Shown: positions 19,766 to 29,884 of the stretch, piece after piece
How positions within the stretch are numbered: the stretch's first letter is position 1
How the letters are laid out: each line of letters begins with the position of its first letter
Assembly (NCBI RefSeq): GCF_021234875.1
Contig: NZ_JAJQVM010000015.1
Location: 1-64,000, forward strand
DNA length: 64,000 bases
Source of the DNA: Marinibactrum halimedae
GTDB lineage: Bacteria > Pseudomonadota > Gammaproteobacteria > Pseudomonadales > Cellvibrionaceae
Direction: 5' to 3'
Notes under the pieces: model-generated
Databases searched by the model: none
Told to the model about the DNA's origin: nothing
The model's input: the letters and a program-made list of their open reading frames with translations, nothing else
Position numbers and translations under genes: made by a program

Positions 19766-21220
19766 TTGGGTGGGTGTGGCATCGTCATTGAGGAAGGTGA
19801 CCGGCAAAACGCGGGTTTCCACTTCGTCTTCTTTTACTACGATGCGTCGGTCTTTCAAGACTTCATGCCAAGCCAGAACACTATAATACTTTTGTACATT
19901 TTCGACGTATTCAACGGGTTCCCAGCCTCGGGCATAGCCGTACTTGGTATCTCGGTAATATTTACGCTTTGCCAGTAAGGGAAGGTGTTTTTTAACATCG
20001 CTCCAGGCGTTGGGGTCAGCGCCCATTTTTTCCGTAAGAACGCGAGCATCTTCTAAGTGACCAAAACCTACATTATAAGCGGCAAGGGCCATATGGGTGC
20101 GGTCATCGCCTTGAATTTGTTCAGGTATGCGGTCGAAAATCCCTTTAAAATATTTTGCTCCTCCCGCAATACTTTGGGCGGGGTCGATTCGGTTGGTTAC
20201 CCCCACCTCCTTGGCGGTGGTTAGGGTTAACATCATCAAGCCACGTACGCCAGTTCTGGATTTGGCGCGATGATTCCAGTGGGACTCCTGATAGCTAATG
20301 GCGGCCAATAGCTGCCAATCTAAATGGTTCTCCGTACCGGCTTCCATCAGAAAGTCTCGCCACTTAGGCAGGCGGGTATCCATGCGTTGGACAAAAGACA
20401 GTGCTCCCCCTTGATCTAGCTTGTCGGGGTTGCGGTAAGATTCGGCGAGTGCTTCCATCTTGCCGGTGTCGATATAGTCGGTGAGGAATGCTTGGGCTTT
20501 GTCGTATAGGCTGCTGTCCACCTGTTTAGGGAACGCCCAGGCCAATTGTTCCTGTTTTCCTACTTCCATGGCGATGTTCGCTTTTGGAAAGAGAGAGACA
20601 TTCATTTCATAGGCGTTAGAGTCGATGATGGTGTAGTCAATTTCGCCGTTATGAACCATTTCCATTAAGTCCAGCATCTCGACTTCGCTATGTTCACGCC
20701 ACTCCAACTTGGGGTGCTCTGCTTGTAATGCGTGGAGGTAATCTGAATGGGCACTGTTGGCCATCACCAGAATGTTCTTTCCAATTAAATCGTCAATGGA
20801 TTCTGGCTTTTCTTGATCGCGGTTATAAAGAAGGAATTCTTTGATTTGAAGGTAGCTATCGGTAAAGCGAACGGCTTTGGTTCTCTCTGGAGTGACGGTT
20901 AAGCCTGCTGCGCTGAAATGGCTTGATGTGCCGGCTTTTTGAATGAGTTCATCCAGGTTTTCTTCTTCTTTGATGATCAGTTCAACACCCAGCTCTTGAG
21001 CAAAGGCGCTGGCTAGGTCGTATTCGAGGCCGGTTGTGCCATAAGGGCCTTCGTAGTAGGTGGTTGGCCCGTTGCGGGACAAGACAACCAGATCACCTTG
21101 CTCGTAAACGTTTTCTAATAAAGTCGGCAAGTGACTTCCAGACAAATACCCGCACGCCAGTATAACCAAGCTGGTATTGGTGAGGGTTTTTATCCATTTG
21201 ATGATGTGTTCAATTGCCAT
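19751..21220 (-). CDS. mltF: Membrane-bound lytic murein transglycosylase F
   Basis: MltF cleaves peptidoglycan to 1,6-anhydromuropeptides at the outer membrane. The 489-aa protein has an N-terminal hydrophobic export segment (residues 15-28, with a lipobox-like ILAC at 20-23), a periplasmic solute-binding-like regulatory domain (about 40-270) and a C-terminal SLT lysozyme-like domain. The catalytic Glu is E312 in AISYQESHWNHRAKS, followed by TGVRGLMMLT and AAYNVGFGHLEDA. It is divergent from purL across 1.2 kb, a common gammaproteobacterial neighbourhood. Length is typical. Confidence 0.93.
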   Translation of the reverse strand: MAIEHIIKWIKTLTNTSLVILACGYLSGSHLPTLLENVYEQGDLVVLSRNGPTTYYEGPYGTTGLEYDLASAFAQELGVELIIKEEENLDELIQKAGTSSHFSAAGLTVTPERTKAVRFTDSYLQIKEFLLYNRDQEKPESIDDLIGKNILVMANSAHSDYLHALQAEHPKLEWREHSEVEMLDLMEMVHNGEIDYTIIDSNAYEMNVSLFPKANIAMEVGKQEQLAWAFPKQVDSSLYDKAQAFLTDYIDTGKMEALAESYRNPDKLDQGGALSFVQRMDTRLPKWRDFLMEAGTENHLDWQLLAAISYQESHWNHRAKSRTGVRGLMMLTLTTAKEVGVTNRIDPAQSIAGGAKYFKGIFDRIPEQIQGDDRTHMALAAYNVGFGHLEDARVLTEKMGADPNAWSDVKKHLPLLAKRKYYRDTKYGYARGWEPVEYVENVQKYYSVLAWHEVLKDRRIVVKEDEVETRVLPVTFLNDDATPTQLPVL

Positions 21221-22403
21221 TGATCGTCTCAGTTGCGTTTACGTCACTAGAATACCAGTCGTTTATCCAGTTTGGCCTATCCATTGATGCCGTTGATCTT
21301 ATCGATTGGCCCTATTATTTCCTCTTAATAGACGCTAACCAATAGATGGCTACGGGTATGATTCTTCATGTTTGTGCAATGGCCGCTGAATGTGCCTAGG
21401 GAATTCTTATGAACTTGCTGTCTCAGTGTTGCCTGTTACCTTTCAGCAAGTATGTGCGATTCCTTTTGGAGTCTTCACTCCTCAAACTATCTTCCTGTTT
21501 GTCACGATGTGGTCACTGGGTATGTCGCCATGTCATGAGAGTGTTTTAACAGCCTTATACCAACCTCATTATTGAATGCGTATCCCAATTTTGATCTAAC
21601 TGTGACCGGGCGGGGGATTCTACTCATCATTACCGTGACTGACTAGCTTGTTTATTACTCAAAAATACTGTAGAGAAAACAAGATAAATGATAGTACGAG
21701 CATCCAGTGTCTCGCCAATAAATTCACGCTATTGATGAAGTTCACATTGTTGTCGCAAAAATCATCTTATGTTGAGGCTTTGAGGTGTGGCGCGGAGTGT
21801 ACTGGAATGCCTTAAAATGTGTTGGTAAATATCATAATTTATGACTTGATTAAGGTTGATAGAGTAAATTCATCACACAACCATGGGCTCAATCTCGTTA
21901 ACAACGTCTTTTCTCAATTCTTGTTAACTCATCTGTTAACAACCACCCGTTAACAACCTTCTCGACTATGTCATCTTGTTTGGCTAAATATTTTATGATG
22001 ATGGGTGCCGTTTAAGAGGGATATCAAGTACAATTGCGCCGCGTTCGACCCCCACTTGGAATAAAATGTTGTATGAGTCCTGATCTCTAGGCCAAAAATT
22101 GCTCAGAGAAAATGCTCATCAGGGGGGTGGCCCAAGCGCTTTCCCTCTATCCTATCCTGCGCGGGCAAGCGCTTTTGTTGCCCTTCAAATAATTTTCTGT
22201 CCAAATGGTTAACAAATTGCCTTAACCTGGTTTTTCCAGGCCGCTCTTCGTATTTCTGCTGATTTGCGCTTTGGGTTAAGCACTCAGGTAGATGCATCTT
22301 CAGGCGCTAGTGGCGTTGAAAGAATACATTGCCTGTAGTGAAAATCTGAGTGAAAACCTTGCAGAATACAGGGCGTCAACCTAACAGAGGTTTCAGACCG
22401 GAT
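21221..22403. other. Long intergenic region between mltF and purL
   Basis: About 1.2 kb without a supportable gene. It contains repeated GTTAAC motifs (21896-21960), AT-rich stretches with candidate -10 boxes, including TACAAT at 22029-22034 followed by a GC-rich GCGCCGCG, and a C-rich segment with repeated AAGCGCTTT (22134-22174). Short open frames here lack ribosome sites and codon bias. A leader RNA for purL or a small RNA is possible but unsupported. Confidence 0.4.
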
Positions 22404-25400
22404 ATGTTGATACTGCGCGGTGCTCCGGCGCTTTCCCCTTTTCGTAATCACAAACTTCTTTCTCAGTTGCAAGAGACTGTACCTGGCGTCACAGGTATTC
22501 ACGCCGATTACTGGCATTTCATTGATACGGATGAAACCTTGTCGGAGCCTCAGAAAGCGACCTTAGAAAGTTTGTTGACTTACGGCCCCTCAATAACGTC
22601 TCAAACCCATGAGCCTGAAGAACAGGCCGATATTTTTACTCTTGACAGTGTTGTTACTCTTGACAGTGTTGTTACTCTTGAGTGTGTTGTGGTGCCTCGC
22701 CCTGGGACGATTTCCCCGTGGTCGTCAAAGGCGACGGATATTGCTCATAATGCTGGCCTTACGATGATTCATCGTATTGAGCGAGGAGTGCGCTACCAAG
22801 TATTCGGTGAGAATCTGACCGCTGAGGCTTTGGCGCCGCTACTGCACGATCGTATGACGGAAGCGGTACTAGAGCGTGTGGAAGACGCACAAGCACTCTT
22901 TGCCCAAAATACACCAATGCCTATGTCCAGCATTGACATCAAGAGCGATGGGCGAGGTGCTTTAGAGCAGGCGAATCAAACTTTAGGATTGGCCTTAGCA
23001 GACGATGAAATTGATTATTTGTTGGACAGCTTTGCGGAGCTAGATCGTAATCCGGTGGATGTGGAGTTGATGATGTTCGCGCAAGCGAATTCAGAACATT
23101 GTCGCCACAAAATCTTTAATGCCAGTTGGACGGTGGATGACCTTAAGCAGGAACGCAGCCTGTTCAAAATGATCAAAAATACTTATGAGCAGGCCGGTGA
23201 TAATGTGCTATCAGCCTATGCGGATAACGCTTCGGTGATTACCGGATCGACAGCAGGGCGTTTTTATCCTGACCCAGAAACCAAAGCGTATGGCTTCAGT
23301 CAGGAGCCGATCCATATATTGATGAAAGTCGAAACGCACAATCATCCTACTGCAATTGCACCGTTTCCTGGTGCTGGCACCGGGTCTGGCGGTGAGATTC
23401 GTGATGAAGGTGCCGTCGGGCGAGGCTCTAAGCCGAAAGTGGGTTTGACGGGCTTTACCGTCTCTAACCTTCAAATCCCCGGTTTTGAACAGCCCTGGGA
23501 AGTGCATTACGGTAAGCCTGGCCGAATCGTTTCGGCACTGGACATTATGTTAGAAGGCCCGATTGGAGGTGCAGCGTTCAATAATGAATTTGGGCGTCCT
23601 AATTTATGCGGGTATTTCCGTACCTTCGAAATGGATTTTGACGGCGAGCGTCGAGGGTATCATAAACCCATCATGCTGGCTGGTGGCTACGGTAATATCC
23701 GAGAAGAACATATCGAGCAGCGTGAATTTGACGCCGGTTGTAAGCTCATCGTACTGGGTGGGCCGGCCATGCTCATCGGTTTAGGCGGTGGTGCGGCCTC
23801 GTCGATGACCACAGGCAGCTCTTCTGAAGATCTGGATTTTGCCTCTGTGCAACGTCAAAACCCTGAAATTGAGCGTCGCTGCCAAGAAGTGATCGATGCC
23901 TGTTGGCAGTTAGGGGCGAGTAATCCTATTGCGTTTATTCATGACGTAGGTGCTGGTGGGTTGTCGAATGCCTTCCCTGAATTGGCAAAAGACGGCGGTT
24001 GTGGGGCCATCTTTGAGTTGCGAAATGTGCCCAATGATGAGCCTGGCATGAGCCCTTTGGAGATCTGGTGTAATGAATCTCAAGAGCGTTATGTCTTAGC
24101 GGTGAAACCGGCCGACCTCGTCACCTTTGAGACCATTTGCCAGCGGGAGAGAGCGCCGTATGCGGTGGTGGGGGAGTCAACGGATGAGCAAATTTTGGTC
24201 GTCAATGATCGCCACTTTGATGCGAAGCCAGTAGATTTACCGATGTCGGTGTTATTCGGTAAGCCGCCGAAAATGCACCGCAGCGCTCATAAACACACCG
24301 GCGTTACCTCGGCTTTTGATGCAGAAGCCGTTGATATTAACGAAGCCGCAGAGCGTGTGTTAAAACACCCGGCGGTGGCCAATAAAAGTTTCTTAATCAC
24401 GATTGGTGATCGCAGTGTGACAGGTCAAGTGGTGCGAGATCAAATGGTGGGGCCATGGCAGATTCCTGTGGCCGATTGTGCCGTGACCACGGCTGCTTAT
24501 GATGCCTATTGCGGTGAAGCCATGTCCATGGGGGAGCGTACCCCGGCGGCATTGATCAATGCTCCTGCATCCGGCCGTATGGCCATTGGTGAGGCCATTA
24601 CCAATATTGCGGGTACTCGAATTGGCGCTTTGCGGGACATTAAATTGTCTGCCAATTGGATGTGCGCGGCGGGGCATACTGGTGAGGATGAAAAGCTGTT
24701 CCGAACGGTTGAAGCGGTGGGAATGGAGTTGTGCCCGAAACTGGGGCTGACGATTCCTGTCGGCAAAGATTCCATGTCCATGCGCACGGCTTGGCAAGAA
24801 GAGACTCCCGGCGGAGTAGAAAACAAAGCGGTGACGGCACCACTGTCGCTAGTGATCAGTGCTTTTGCGCCTGTGTTGGATGTACGTAAAACCCTCACGC
24901 CTCAATTACGAACCGATAAAGGTGAGACCGAGATTCTCTACGTGGATTTAGGCGGTGCGCGTAATCGCATGGGGGCGTCGATTTTGGCTCAGGTCTACAA
25001 TCAATTGGGCGATGATGCGCCTGATGTGAACGATGCTGATCAGCTTCGTGCGTTCTTTGAGGCCATGCAAGCGAGTTTGGACAGTGGCGACCTGCTGGCT
25101 TATCACGATCGCTCCGATGGTGGGCTTTTCACGACATTGGTGGAAATGGCGTTTGCCGGGCATGTGGGCATTGATATTGATTTGAGTCCGCTGCCAGGCG
25201 CTCTTATGGGGGCGTTATTTAACGAAGAGCTGGGTGCGGTATTACAGGTAAAAAGCGAACGTGTAGTGGCAGTGCGAGGTGAGTTTGAAACTCGAGGGGT
25301 ACCGATCTATACCATTGGCCGTTTAAACAAGACGGATCAAGTCCATATCGTGGGCACGCGAGGTGTGTTATTTGAGCAGTCACGCGCCTATTTACAGCAA

Positions 25401-26351
25401 ATCTGGAGTGAAACCAGTTACCGCATTCAAGCAATGCGGGATAATCCTGAGTGCGCCGAACAAGAATTTCAGCGAATCCTCGGTAAAAATACCGGCTTAA
25501 GTGCGGAGTTAACCTTCGACCCTGCCGAGAATATCGTCGCTCCCATAATCAACACTCTTATGATCAACACTGGCGAACGCCCCAAAGTCGCTGTGCTGCG
25601 AGAGCAAGGGGTGAATGGCCATGTGGAAATGGCAGCGGCATTTGATCGAGCGGGATTTGCGGCCATCGATGTACACATGAGCGATATTTTGGCTGGCCGA
25701 ATGAATTTTGCTGACTTTAAAGGTTTGGCGGCGTGTGGTGGATTCTCTTACGGAGATGTACTGGGAGCCGGTGAAGGCTGGGCGAAGACCATTCTTTTCA
25801 ATCCAGAAGCTCGCCAAGCGTTTGAACACTTTTTCCGCCGTACCGATACGTTCAGCCTTGGGGTTTGTAACGGGTGTCAGATGATGTCCAATCTGAAAGA
25901 CTTGATTCCCGGTGCAGAGCATTGGCCGCGCTTTGTGAGAAATCGTTCAGAGCAATTTGAAGCACGTTTTAGCCTTGTTCAAATTCAAGAGTCGCCTTCC
26001 ATTCTCTTGCAAGGCATGTCAGGCTCCCACCTCCCTGTGGCGGTGGCTCATGGGGAAGGGCGGGCAGAGTTCCGTGATCAGTCTCATTTAGACGCGTGTT
26101 TGGCTTCCAACACAGTTGCATTGCAGTATGTGGACAACGGTATCCAGGTGACAGAGCAGTACCCAGCCAACCCCAATGGCTCGCCAGAAGGCATTACAGC
26201 GCTGACCAGTGCCGATGGTCGTGCAACGATTATGATGCCCCATCCAGAGCGCGTTTTCCGTACGGTAACGAACTCGTGGCACCCAGATGAATGGGGCGAG
26301 GATGGCCCTTGGTTGCGTATGTTCCGTAACGCACGCGTATTTGTGGGATAA
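22404..26351 (+). CDS. purL: Phosphoribosylformylglycinamidine synthase
   Basis: PurL converts FGAR, glutamine and ATP to FGAM, step four of purine synthesis. The start is ATG 22404 because family members begin [15 protein letters not shown] lies upstream with slightly long spacing. At 1315 aa it is the long single-chain gammaproteobacterial form. It has an N-terminal PurS-like domain, the ATP domain ([31 protein letters not shown]) and a C-terminal amidotransferase with nucleophile C1155 ([10 protein letters not shown]) and a [10 protein letters not shown] His. Residues about 77-95 carry three copies of a TLDSVV-like hexapeptide from an 18-bp duplication, in the tolerant N-terminal part. Confidence 0.97.
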   Translation: MLILRGAPALSPFRNHKLLSQLQETVPGVTGIHADYWHFIDTDETLSEPQKATLESLLTYGPSITSQTHEPEEQADIFTLDSVVTLDSVVTLECVVVPRPGTISPWSSKATDIAHNAGLTMIHRIERGVRYQVFGENLTAEALAPLLHDRMTEAVLERVEDAQALFAQNTPMPMSSIDIKSDGRGALEQANQTLGLALADDEIDYLLDSFAELDRNPVDVELMMFAQANSEHCRHKIFNASWTVDDLKQERSLFKMIKNTYEQAGDNVLSAYADNASVITGSTAGRFYPDPETKAYGFSQEPIHILMKVETHNHPTAIAPFPGAGTGSGGEIRDEGAVGRGSKPKVGLTGFTVSNLQIPGFEQPWEVHYGKPGRIVSALDIMLEGPIGGAAFNNEFGRPNLCGYFRTFEMDFDGERRGYHKPIMLAGGYGNIREEHIEQREFDAGCKLIVLGGPAMLIGLGGGAASSMTTGSSSEDLDFASVQRQNPEIERRCQEVIDACWQLGASNPIAFIHDVGAGGLSNAFPELAKDGGCGAIFELRNVPNDEPGMSPLEIWCNESQERYVLAVKPADLVTFETICQRERAPYAVVGESTDEQILVVNDRHFDAKPVDLPMSVLFGKPPKMHRSAHKHTGVTSAFDAEAVDINEAAERVLKHPAVANKSFLITIGDRSVTGQVVRDQMVGPWQIPVADCAVTTAAYDAYCGEAMSMGERTPAALINAPASGRMAIGEAITNIAGTRIGALRDIKLSANWMCAAGHTGEDEKLFRTVEAVGMELCPKLGLTIPVGKDSMSMRTAWQEETPGGVENKAVTAPLSLVISAFAPVLDVRKTLTPQLRTDKGETEILYVDLGGARNRMGASILAQVYNQLGDDAPDVNDADQLRAFFEAMQASLDSGDLLAYHDRSDGGLFTTLVEMAFAGHVGIDIDLSPLPGALMGALFNEELGAVLQVKSERVVAVRGEFETRGVPIYTIGRLNKTDQVHIVGTRGVLFEQSRAYLQQIWSETSYRIQAMRDNPECAEQEFQRILGKNTGLSAELTFDPAENIVAPIINTLMINTGERPKVAVLREQGVNGHVEMAAAFDRAGFAAIDVHMSDILAGRMNFADFKGLAACGGFSYGDVLGAGEGWAKTILFNPEARQAFEHFFRRTDTFSLGVCNGCQMMSNLKDLIPGAEHWPRFVRNRSEQFEARFSLVQIQESPSILLQGMSGSHLPVAVAHGEGRAEFRDQSHLDACLASNTVALQYVDNGIQVTEQYPANPNGSPEGITALTSADGRATIMMPHPERVFRTVTNSWHPDEWGEDGPWLRMFRNARVFVG
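22633..22686 (+). repeat. 18-bp in-frame tandem repeat inside purL
   Basis: Three adjacent units of the type TTGTTACTCTTGACAGTG (22633-22650, 22651-22668, 22669-22686). Units 1 and 2 differ at one base; the third has drifted at its end. The period preserves frame and repeats VTLDSV in the protein. Confidence 0.9.
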
Positions 26352-26423
26352 GCGCAAAAAAGCCACTATGTGATGCGTCTGTTTTCTGGCGCATCGAGAT
26401 GATATTTGATTTTTGAGAACACT

Positions 26424-27044
26424 ATGACCGATAAATATACCTCAACAGAACAACGAGCCAGTTACGGTATTGGCCGTCAATTGGGTGACCAATTAACAAA
26501 AGCCCCTTTTGATCAGTTTGATCAAGACGCTGCGTTAGCGGGCTTTGTAGATGGAATGAAAGGCGCTGAACTAGCCGTAGAGGCAGATTTAATCAATGCT
26601 GCTTTCAAGGAAATTCAAGAGCACTTGCAAAGCAAAAAGGACGAAGAGGCAGAGCGTTTAGGGGCAGAGGGCAAGGCTTTTTTGGTTGAGAACGCCAAGA
26701 AAGACGGTGTAGTGGTATTAGACTCCGGCCTCCAGTATCAAGTGTTGGTGGAAGGAGATGGTGAAAAGCCAACCAATACCTCTACTGTGCGTACCCATTA
26801 TCACGGAACTTTAATTGACGGAACCATTTTTGATTCTTCCGTCGATCGTGGTCAGCCAGCGGAGTTTCCTGTTAATGGTGTGATTGCAGGTTGGACTGAA
26901 GCGCTTCAATTAATGGGTGTTGGTTCAAAGTGGCGTTTGTTTGTTCCGTACAACTTGGCCTATGGTGAGCGTGGTGCGGGTGGGGCGATTGGTCCTTATG
27001 CTACGTTAATTTTTGATGTCGAGTTGTTGGATATCGTGGCGTAA
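26424..27044 (+). CDS. fklB: FKBP-type peptidyl-prolyl isomerase, FklB-like
   Basis: A 206-aa two-domain prolyl isomerase. The N-terminal dimerisation helices begin ASYGIGRQLGDQL, followed by a long charged helix (residues about 70-95). The C-terminal FKBP domain has VRTHYHGTLIDGTIFDSSVDRGQPAEFPVNGVIAGWTEALQLM and YGERGAGG. It has no signal peptide, so it is cytoplasmic like FklB (FKBP22), rather than periplasmic FkpA. ATG 26424 with GAG upstream is preferred over an upstream in-frame codon; the resulting length equals that of the E. coli protein. Confidence 0.9.
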   Translation: MTDKYTSTEQRASYGIGRQLGDQLTKAPFDQFDQDAALAGFVDGMKGAELAVEADLINAAFKEIQEHLQSKKDEEAERLGAEGKAFLVENAKKDGVVVLDSGLQYQVLVEGDGEKPTNTSTVRTHYHGTLIDGTIFDSSVDRGQPAEFPVNGVIAGWTEALQLMGVGSKWRLFVPYNLAYGERGAGGAIGPYATLIFDVELLDIVA

Positions 27045-27083
27045 TTTGCCACCATCAGTTTCTAGCTTCTTGTGTTTGTTTCC

Positions 27084-27117
27084 CATTTGATAAGTGCGAT
27101 TACGCACTTATCAAATG
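27084..27117. repeat. Perfect 15-bp inverted repeat, strong hairpin
   Basis: The left arm CATTTGATAAGTGCG (27084-27098) and its exact reverse complement (27103-27117) flank a 4-nt loop ATTA. There is no T-run on the 3' side, so it is not a canonical intrinsic terminator for fklB, although it could stall polymerase, stabilise the mRNA end or act as a binding site. It lies 40 nt after the fklB stop. Confidence 0.85.
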
Positions 27118-27209
27118 CACTATTCAATTTAATCTACTCACTTTATTTAGCCGTTACACCAGACCTATTTAATTAATGTAGATGATTCAACTTAGACAGT
27201 ACTCGCCGA

Positions 27210-27539
27210 ATGACAGAAGACAATACGACCCAACAACACACCACCGATGAGAAAATTTTTGATTTAGCGGATCGCCTAATTGAGGTGGTCAATGAGGCTA
27301 CCGATACACTCTCAGCCGGTGAAGCTCATCAAGCGTTGATGTATGCCAGTGCCCGTTTTGGGGCTTTTATTGTTGCAGGCAGTAGCCAGAGCCGTAACGA
27401 TTTTAAAGAAGATCAGCTAGCTGCGCGTAATTTTTACATGGATCAATTTCGCCGTTTATTAACGGCTAATTTTGATGAGTACCTTGAAAATTATAAGGAA
27501 TATGTCGGTCAAGATACCGAAGAGCATGGAGGTGAATGA
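27210..27539 (+). CDS. DUF3144 protein
   Basis: A 109-aa acidic helical protein. The core reads FDLADRLIEVVNEATD, then AHQALMYASARFGAFIVAGSS and YFTEQ-like FYMDQFRRLLTANFDEYLENY, matching the DUF3144 pattern of small gammaproteobacterial proteins without known function. It overlaps the GNAT gene by 4 nt (ATGA), implying co-expression. The start ATG lacks a strong ribosome site. Confidence 0.65.
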   Translation: MTEDNTTQQHTTDEKIFDLADRLIEVVNEATDTLSAGEAHQALMYASARFGAFIVAGSSQSRNDFKEDQLAARNFYMDQFRRLLTANFDEYLENYKEYVGQDTEEHGGE

Positions 27540-28030
27540 TGTCGGTTCAATCCATTCAGACGTATACCGCCGATTATCAAAACCCTCGGCATGGAGAGAT
27601 TATATTGGGCTTACTGGATAGCTATGCACGAGACCCAATGGGGGGCGGGCAAGGTTTGCTACCAGAGGTGTGTGATAGCCTGATCGAAAAGTTGGGAGCG
27701 CTGTCTTACGCCATTAGCATTATCACGGAAGTCGATGGCCAACCAGCGGGTTTGTTGAACGGCTTTTGGGGATTTTCTACTTTCAAAGCGAAACCGTTGT
27801 TAAATATTCACGACATTGTTGTTGAGCCTGAATTTAGAGGGCTGGGAGTGAGCCAGTATCTATTGCGAGCGGCAGAAGCGATGGCCAGTTCTCATGGTTG
27901 TTGCAAAATAACGTTAGAAGTGCTTGATGGTAATGAGGTGGCTAAGCGGGCTTATCAAAAATTTGGTTTTGCTCAATACAAGCTAGCTGACGAGGCTGGT
28001 GGTGCTGAATTTTGGGAGAAGCCGCTGTAA
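27536..28030 (+). CDS. GNAT-family N-acetyltransferase
   Basis: A 164-aa single-domain acyl-CoA acetyltransferase. The acetyl-CoA binding motif A is in IHDIVVEPEFRGLGVSQYLLRAAEAMA (residues about 91-117), and motif B in GNEVAKRAYQKFGFAQYKL near the C-terminus. GGAGGTG lies just before two adjacent ATGs (27536 and 27539); the second has the better spacing. Substrate cannot be told. A clear terminator hairpin overlaps its stop codon, so it ends the DUF3144-GNAT transcript. Confidence 0.85.
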   Translation: MMSVQSIQTYTADYQNPRHGEIILGLLDSYARDPMGGGQGLLPEVCDSLIEKLGALSYAISIITEVDGQPAGLLNGFWGFSTFKAKPLLNIHDIVVEPEFRGLGVSQYLLRAAEAMASSHGCCKITLEVLDGNEVAKRAYQKFGFAQYKLADEAGGAEFWEKPL

Positions 28031-28044
28031 GGCTTCTCTGTTTT
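28016..28044 (+). terminator. Intrinsic terminator after the GNAT gene
   Basis: GAGAAGCC (28016-28023), loop GCTGTAA containing the stop codon, and GGCTTCTC (28031-28038), then TGTTTT. A perfect 8-bp stem with a short U-tract. Confidence 0.85.
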
Positions 28045-28074
28045 CTGAAAAGTGCTTTTCTTGACCGGTTTGTT

Positions 28075-28106
28075 TCACTTCTCGATTTTTTCACTTCTCG
28101 ATTTTT
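28075..28106. repeat. 16-bp tandem repeat, two exact copies
   Basis: TCACTTCTCGATTTTT at 28075-28090 and 28091-28106. It lies in the 415-nt gap between the GNAT gene and the DUF1566 lipoprotein gene. The rest of the gap is AT-rich, with a palindrome GGCCAGCTGGTC near 28239-28250 and no other feature seen. Confidence 0.9.
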
Positions 28107-28445
28107 CCTCTTTAAGTGTATAAGTCTTTAATACATCTCCTATTAATCAGTAAAAAAAGAAAAATATAGACCCTTTCACATTTTTTAAATGTACCTGGAC
28201 AGCCCCTGTTCAGTGTGACGCATTTTTCTTTCTGTAAGGCCAGCTGGTCATTCTGCAGACCCGTTCAAACTCAGTGTGTCTACAAGCTCTTATAACTAAA
28301 TCCATACTATTGATAAGTTTATTAGTAGCTTAATCTCAAAAAACACCAATATCTTTGCCGATAGTGTCGTTGTAATGATGCTGTTGGCGGAAAGCACTCA
28401 TTGGAAAAATAACAGTTCAAGTAAGGAAATTCCTCGGAGTCTAAT

Positions 28446-29882
28446 ATGTCAAACAGCGTCCTGCGTGGCTGCGCCCTTGTTTTTATGACCATTGCACTTA
28501 CTGCTTGTGGAGGCGGTGGGGGTGGCGGTGGATCGAATAACCCTTCGGATAGCGCTCCTGATGTTAACTCGGGTTCAAACAACGGTGGTTCAAGCAATTC
28601 AGGTGGTGCATCGGATGATGGATCAAATTCGGGTACCGGAGGCAGTGGTACTGGAGATGGCGGTACCGGAGATGGCGGTACCGGAGACGATGGTACTGGA
28701 GATGGCGGTACCGGAGATGGTGGCACAGGTGATGGCGGTACCGGAGACGGTGGTACTGGAGATGGCGGTACTGGAGATGGTGGCGCAGGTGATGGTGGCG
28801 CAGGAGATGGCGGTACCGGAGATGGTGGTGCAGGAGATGGCGGTACCGGAGATGGTGGCACAGGAGATGGCGGTACCGGAGATGATGGTACTGGAGATGG
28901 CGGTACCGGAGATGGTGGCACAGGAGATGGCGGTACCGGAGATGGCGGTACCGGAGACGATGGTACTGGAGATGGCGGTACCGGAGATGGTGGCACAGGA
29001 GATGGTGGCACAGGAGATGGTGGCACAGGAGATGGCGGTACCGGAGACGGTGGTACTGGAGATGGCGGTACCGGAGATGGTGGCGCAGGTGATGGCGGTA
29101 CCGGAGATGGTGGCACAGGAGATGGCGGTACCGGAGACGGTGGTACTGGAGATGGCGGTACCGGAGGTGGTGGCGCAGGTGATGGAAACAGTAACTCAGT
29201 TCCAATGATCCCCATGCCTTTGAATGATACGGGTATTACGATCAGTGGTCGATCCGGGTTTGGAAATAACGATACTTGCGATACCACAGACCTTATCGGA
29301 CAAGATTGTGCTTTTCATCGTGACAGTCTTGCAGTGAATGGGGCGCTGGGTAAAACGGGGGATGGTGATTTAGGGTTTGATTTTACCCGTTTAAATGCCG
29401 ATGGCACCGACTACAGCGGTAACGGTAACTACGGTTCTGAACCCTGGTCCTGTGTACGAGACAACCGCACGGGGCTTGTCTGGGAAGTAAAAACAACCGA
29501 CGGTGGAACCCATAGCCAAGAGCATCGTTATCGTTGGGGGGGGCTCACTGCTCAAGGGAGAAACAGTGTTGAGCGTACTGGCTTATTCTTCAACGATTGG
29601 AACGCATTGGTAGAGAGTGCCAATAATAATGAGTTGTGTGGCTATTCCGATTGGAAAGTGCCGTCCCAGAGTCAATTGATGTCGGTTATCGATTTTGGAC
29701 AAGTGAGTTTAAAGATGGATACGGGCTATTTCCCTAATGCTCAAGCAGAACGTTATTGGACTTCTACACCCTACTCTAGCTTAGAGTTTCATTCGTGGGT
29801 TGTGGATTTAGGGTTGGGTAGCAATAAAAACCTCCCTCGTTATGAATCTGCATTGGTGCGTTTAGTGAGAGAGAGGGATTAA
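28446..29882 (+). CDS. DUF1566 lipoprotein with a long Gly-Asp repeat linker
   Basis: A 478-aa predicted lipoprotein: signal [21 protein letters not shown] with lipobox LTAC (C21), a poly-Gly stretch, then residues about 69-247 made of roughly 36 copies of the pentapeptide DGGTG (variants DGGAG, DDGTG). The C-terminal domain (about 310-478) has the DUF1566/Lcl pattern: [57 protein letters not shown] and LVRLVRE. The low-complexity arm probably spans distance between the membrane anchor and the domain; Asp-rich repeats could bind calcium, which is speculation. It is followed 2 nt later by the DUF1566-peroxidase fusion, so they likely work together. Confidence 0.82.
   Translation: MSNSVLRGCALVFMTIALTACGGGGGGGGSNNPSDSAPDVNSGSNNGGSSNSGGASDDGSNSGTGGSGTGDGGTGDGGTGDDGTGDGGTGDGGTGDGGTGDGGTGDGGTGDGGAGDGGAGDGGTGDGGAGDGGTGDGGTGDGGTGDDGTGDGGTGDGGTGDGGTGDGGTGDDGTGDGGTGDGGTGDGGTGDGGTGDGGTGDGGTGDGGTGDGGAGDGGTGDGGTGDGGTGDGGTGDGGTGGGGAGDGNSNSVPMIPMPLNDTGITISGRSGFGNNDTCDTTDLIGQDCAFHRDSLAVNGALGKTGDGDLGFDFTRLNADGTDYSGNGNYGSEPWSCVRDNRTGLVWEVKTTDGGTHSQEHRYRWGGLTAQGRNSVERTGLFFNDWNALVESANNNELCGYSDWKVPSQSQLMSVIDFGQVSLKMDTGYFPNAQAERYWTSTPYSSLEFHSWVVDLGLGSNKNLPRYESALVRLVRERD
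28650..29185 (+). repeat. 15-bp minisatellite of about 36 units inside the lipoprotein gene
   Basis: Units of the type GGAGATGGCGGTACC are repeated head to tail in frame, with variants in third positions and a few Ala or Asp changes. Several higher-order blocks recur (multi-unit duplications), pointing to recent expansion. It also creates long spurious reading frames on both strands. Confidence 0.95.
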
Positions 29883-29884
29883 GG

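Noticed and set aside
21390-21575. 61-residue frame in the mltF-purL gap
   Set aside because: No ribosome site, no codon bias and no recognisable feature.
28322-29287. Long leftward reading frame of Pro-Pro-Ser-Pro-Val repeats, and a rightward Glu-Met-Ala-Val-Pro frame, opposite and within the lipoprotein gene
   Set aside because: Both are shadows of the 15-bp minisatellite, which is stop-free in several frames. Only the frame with lipobox and DUF1566 domain makes biological sense.
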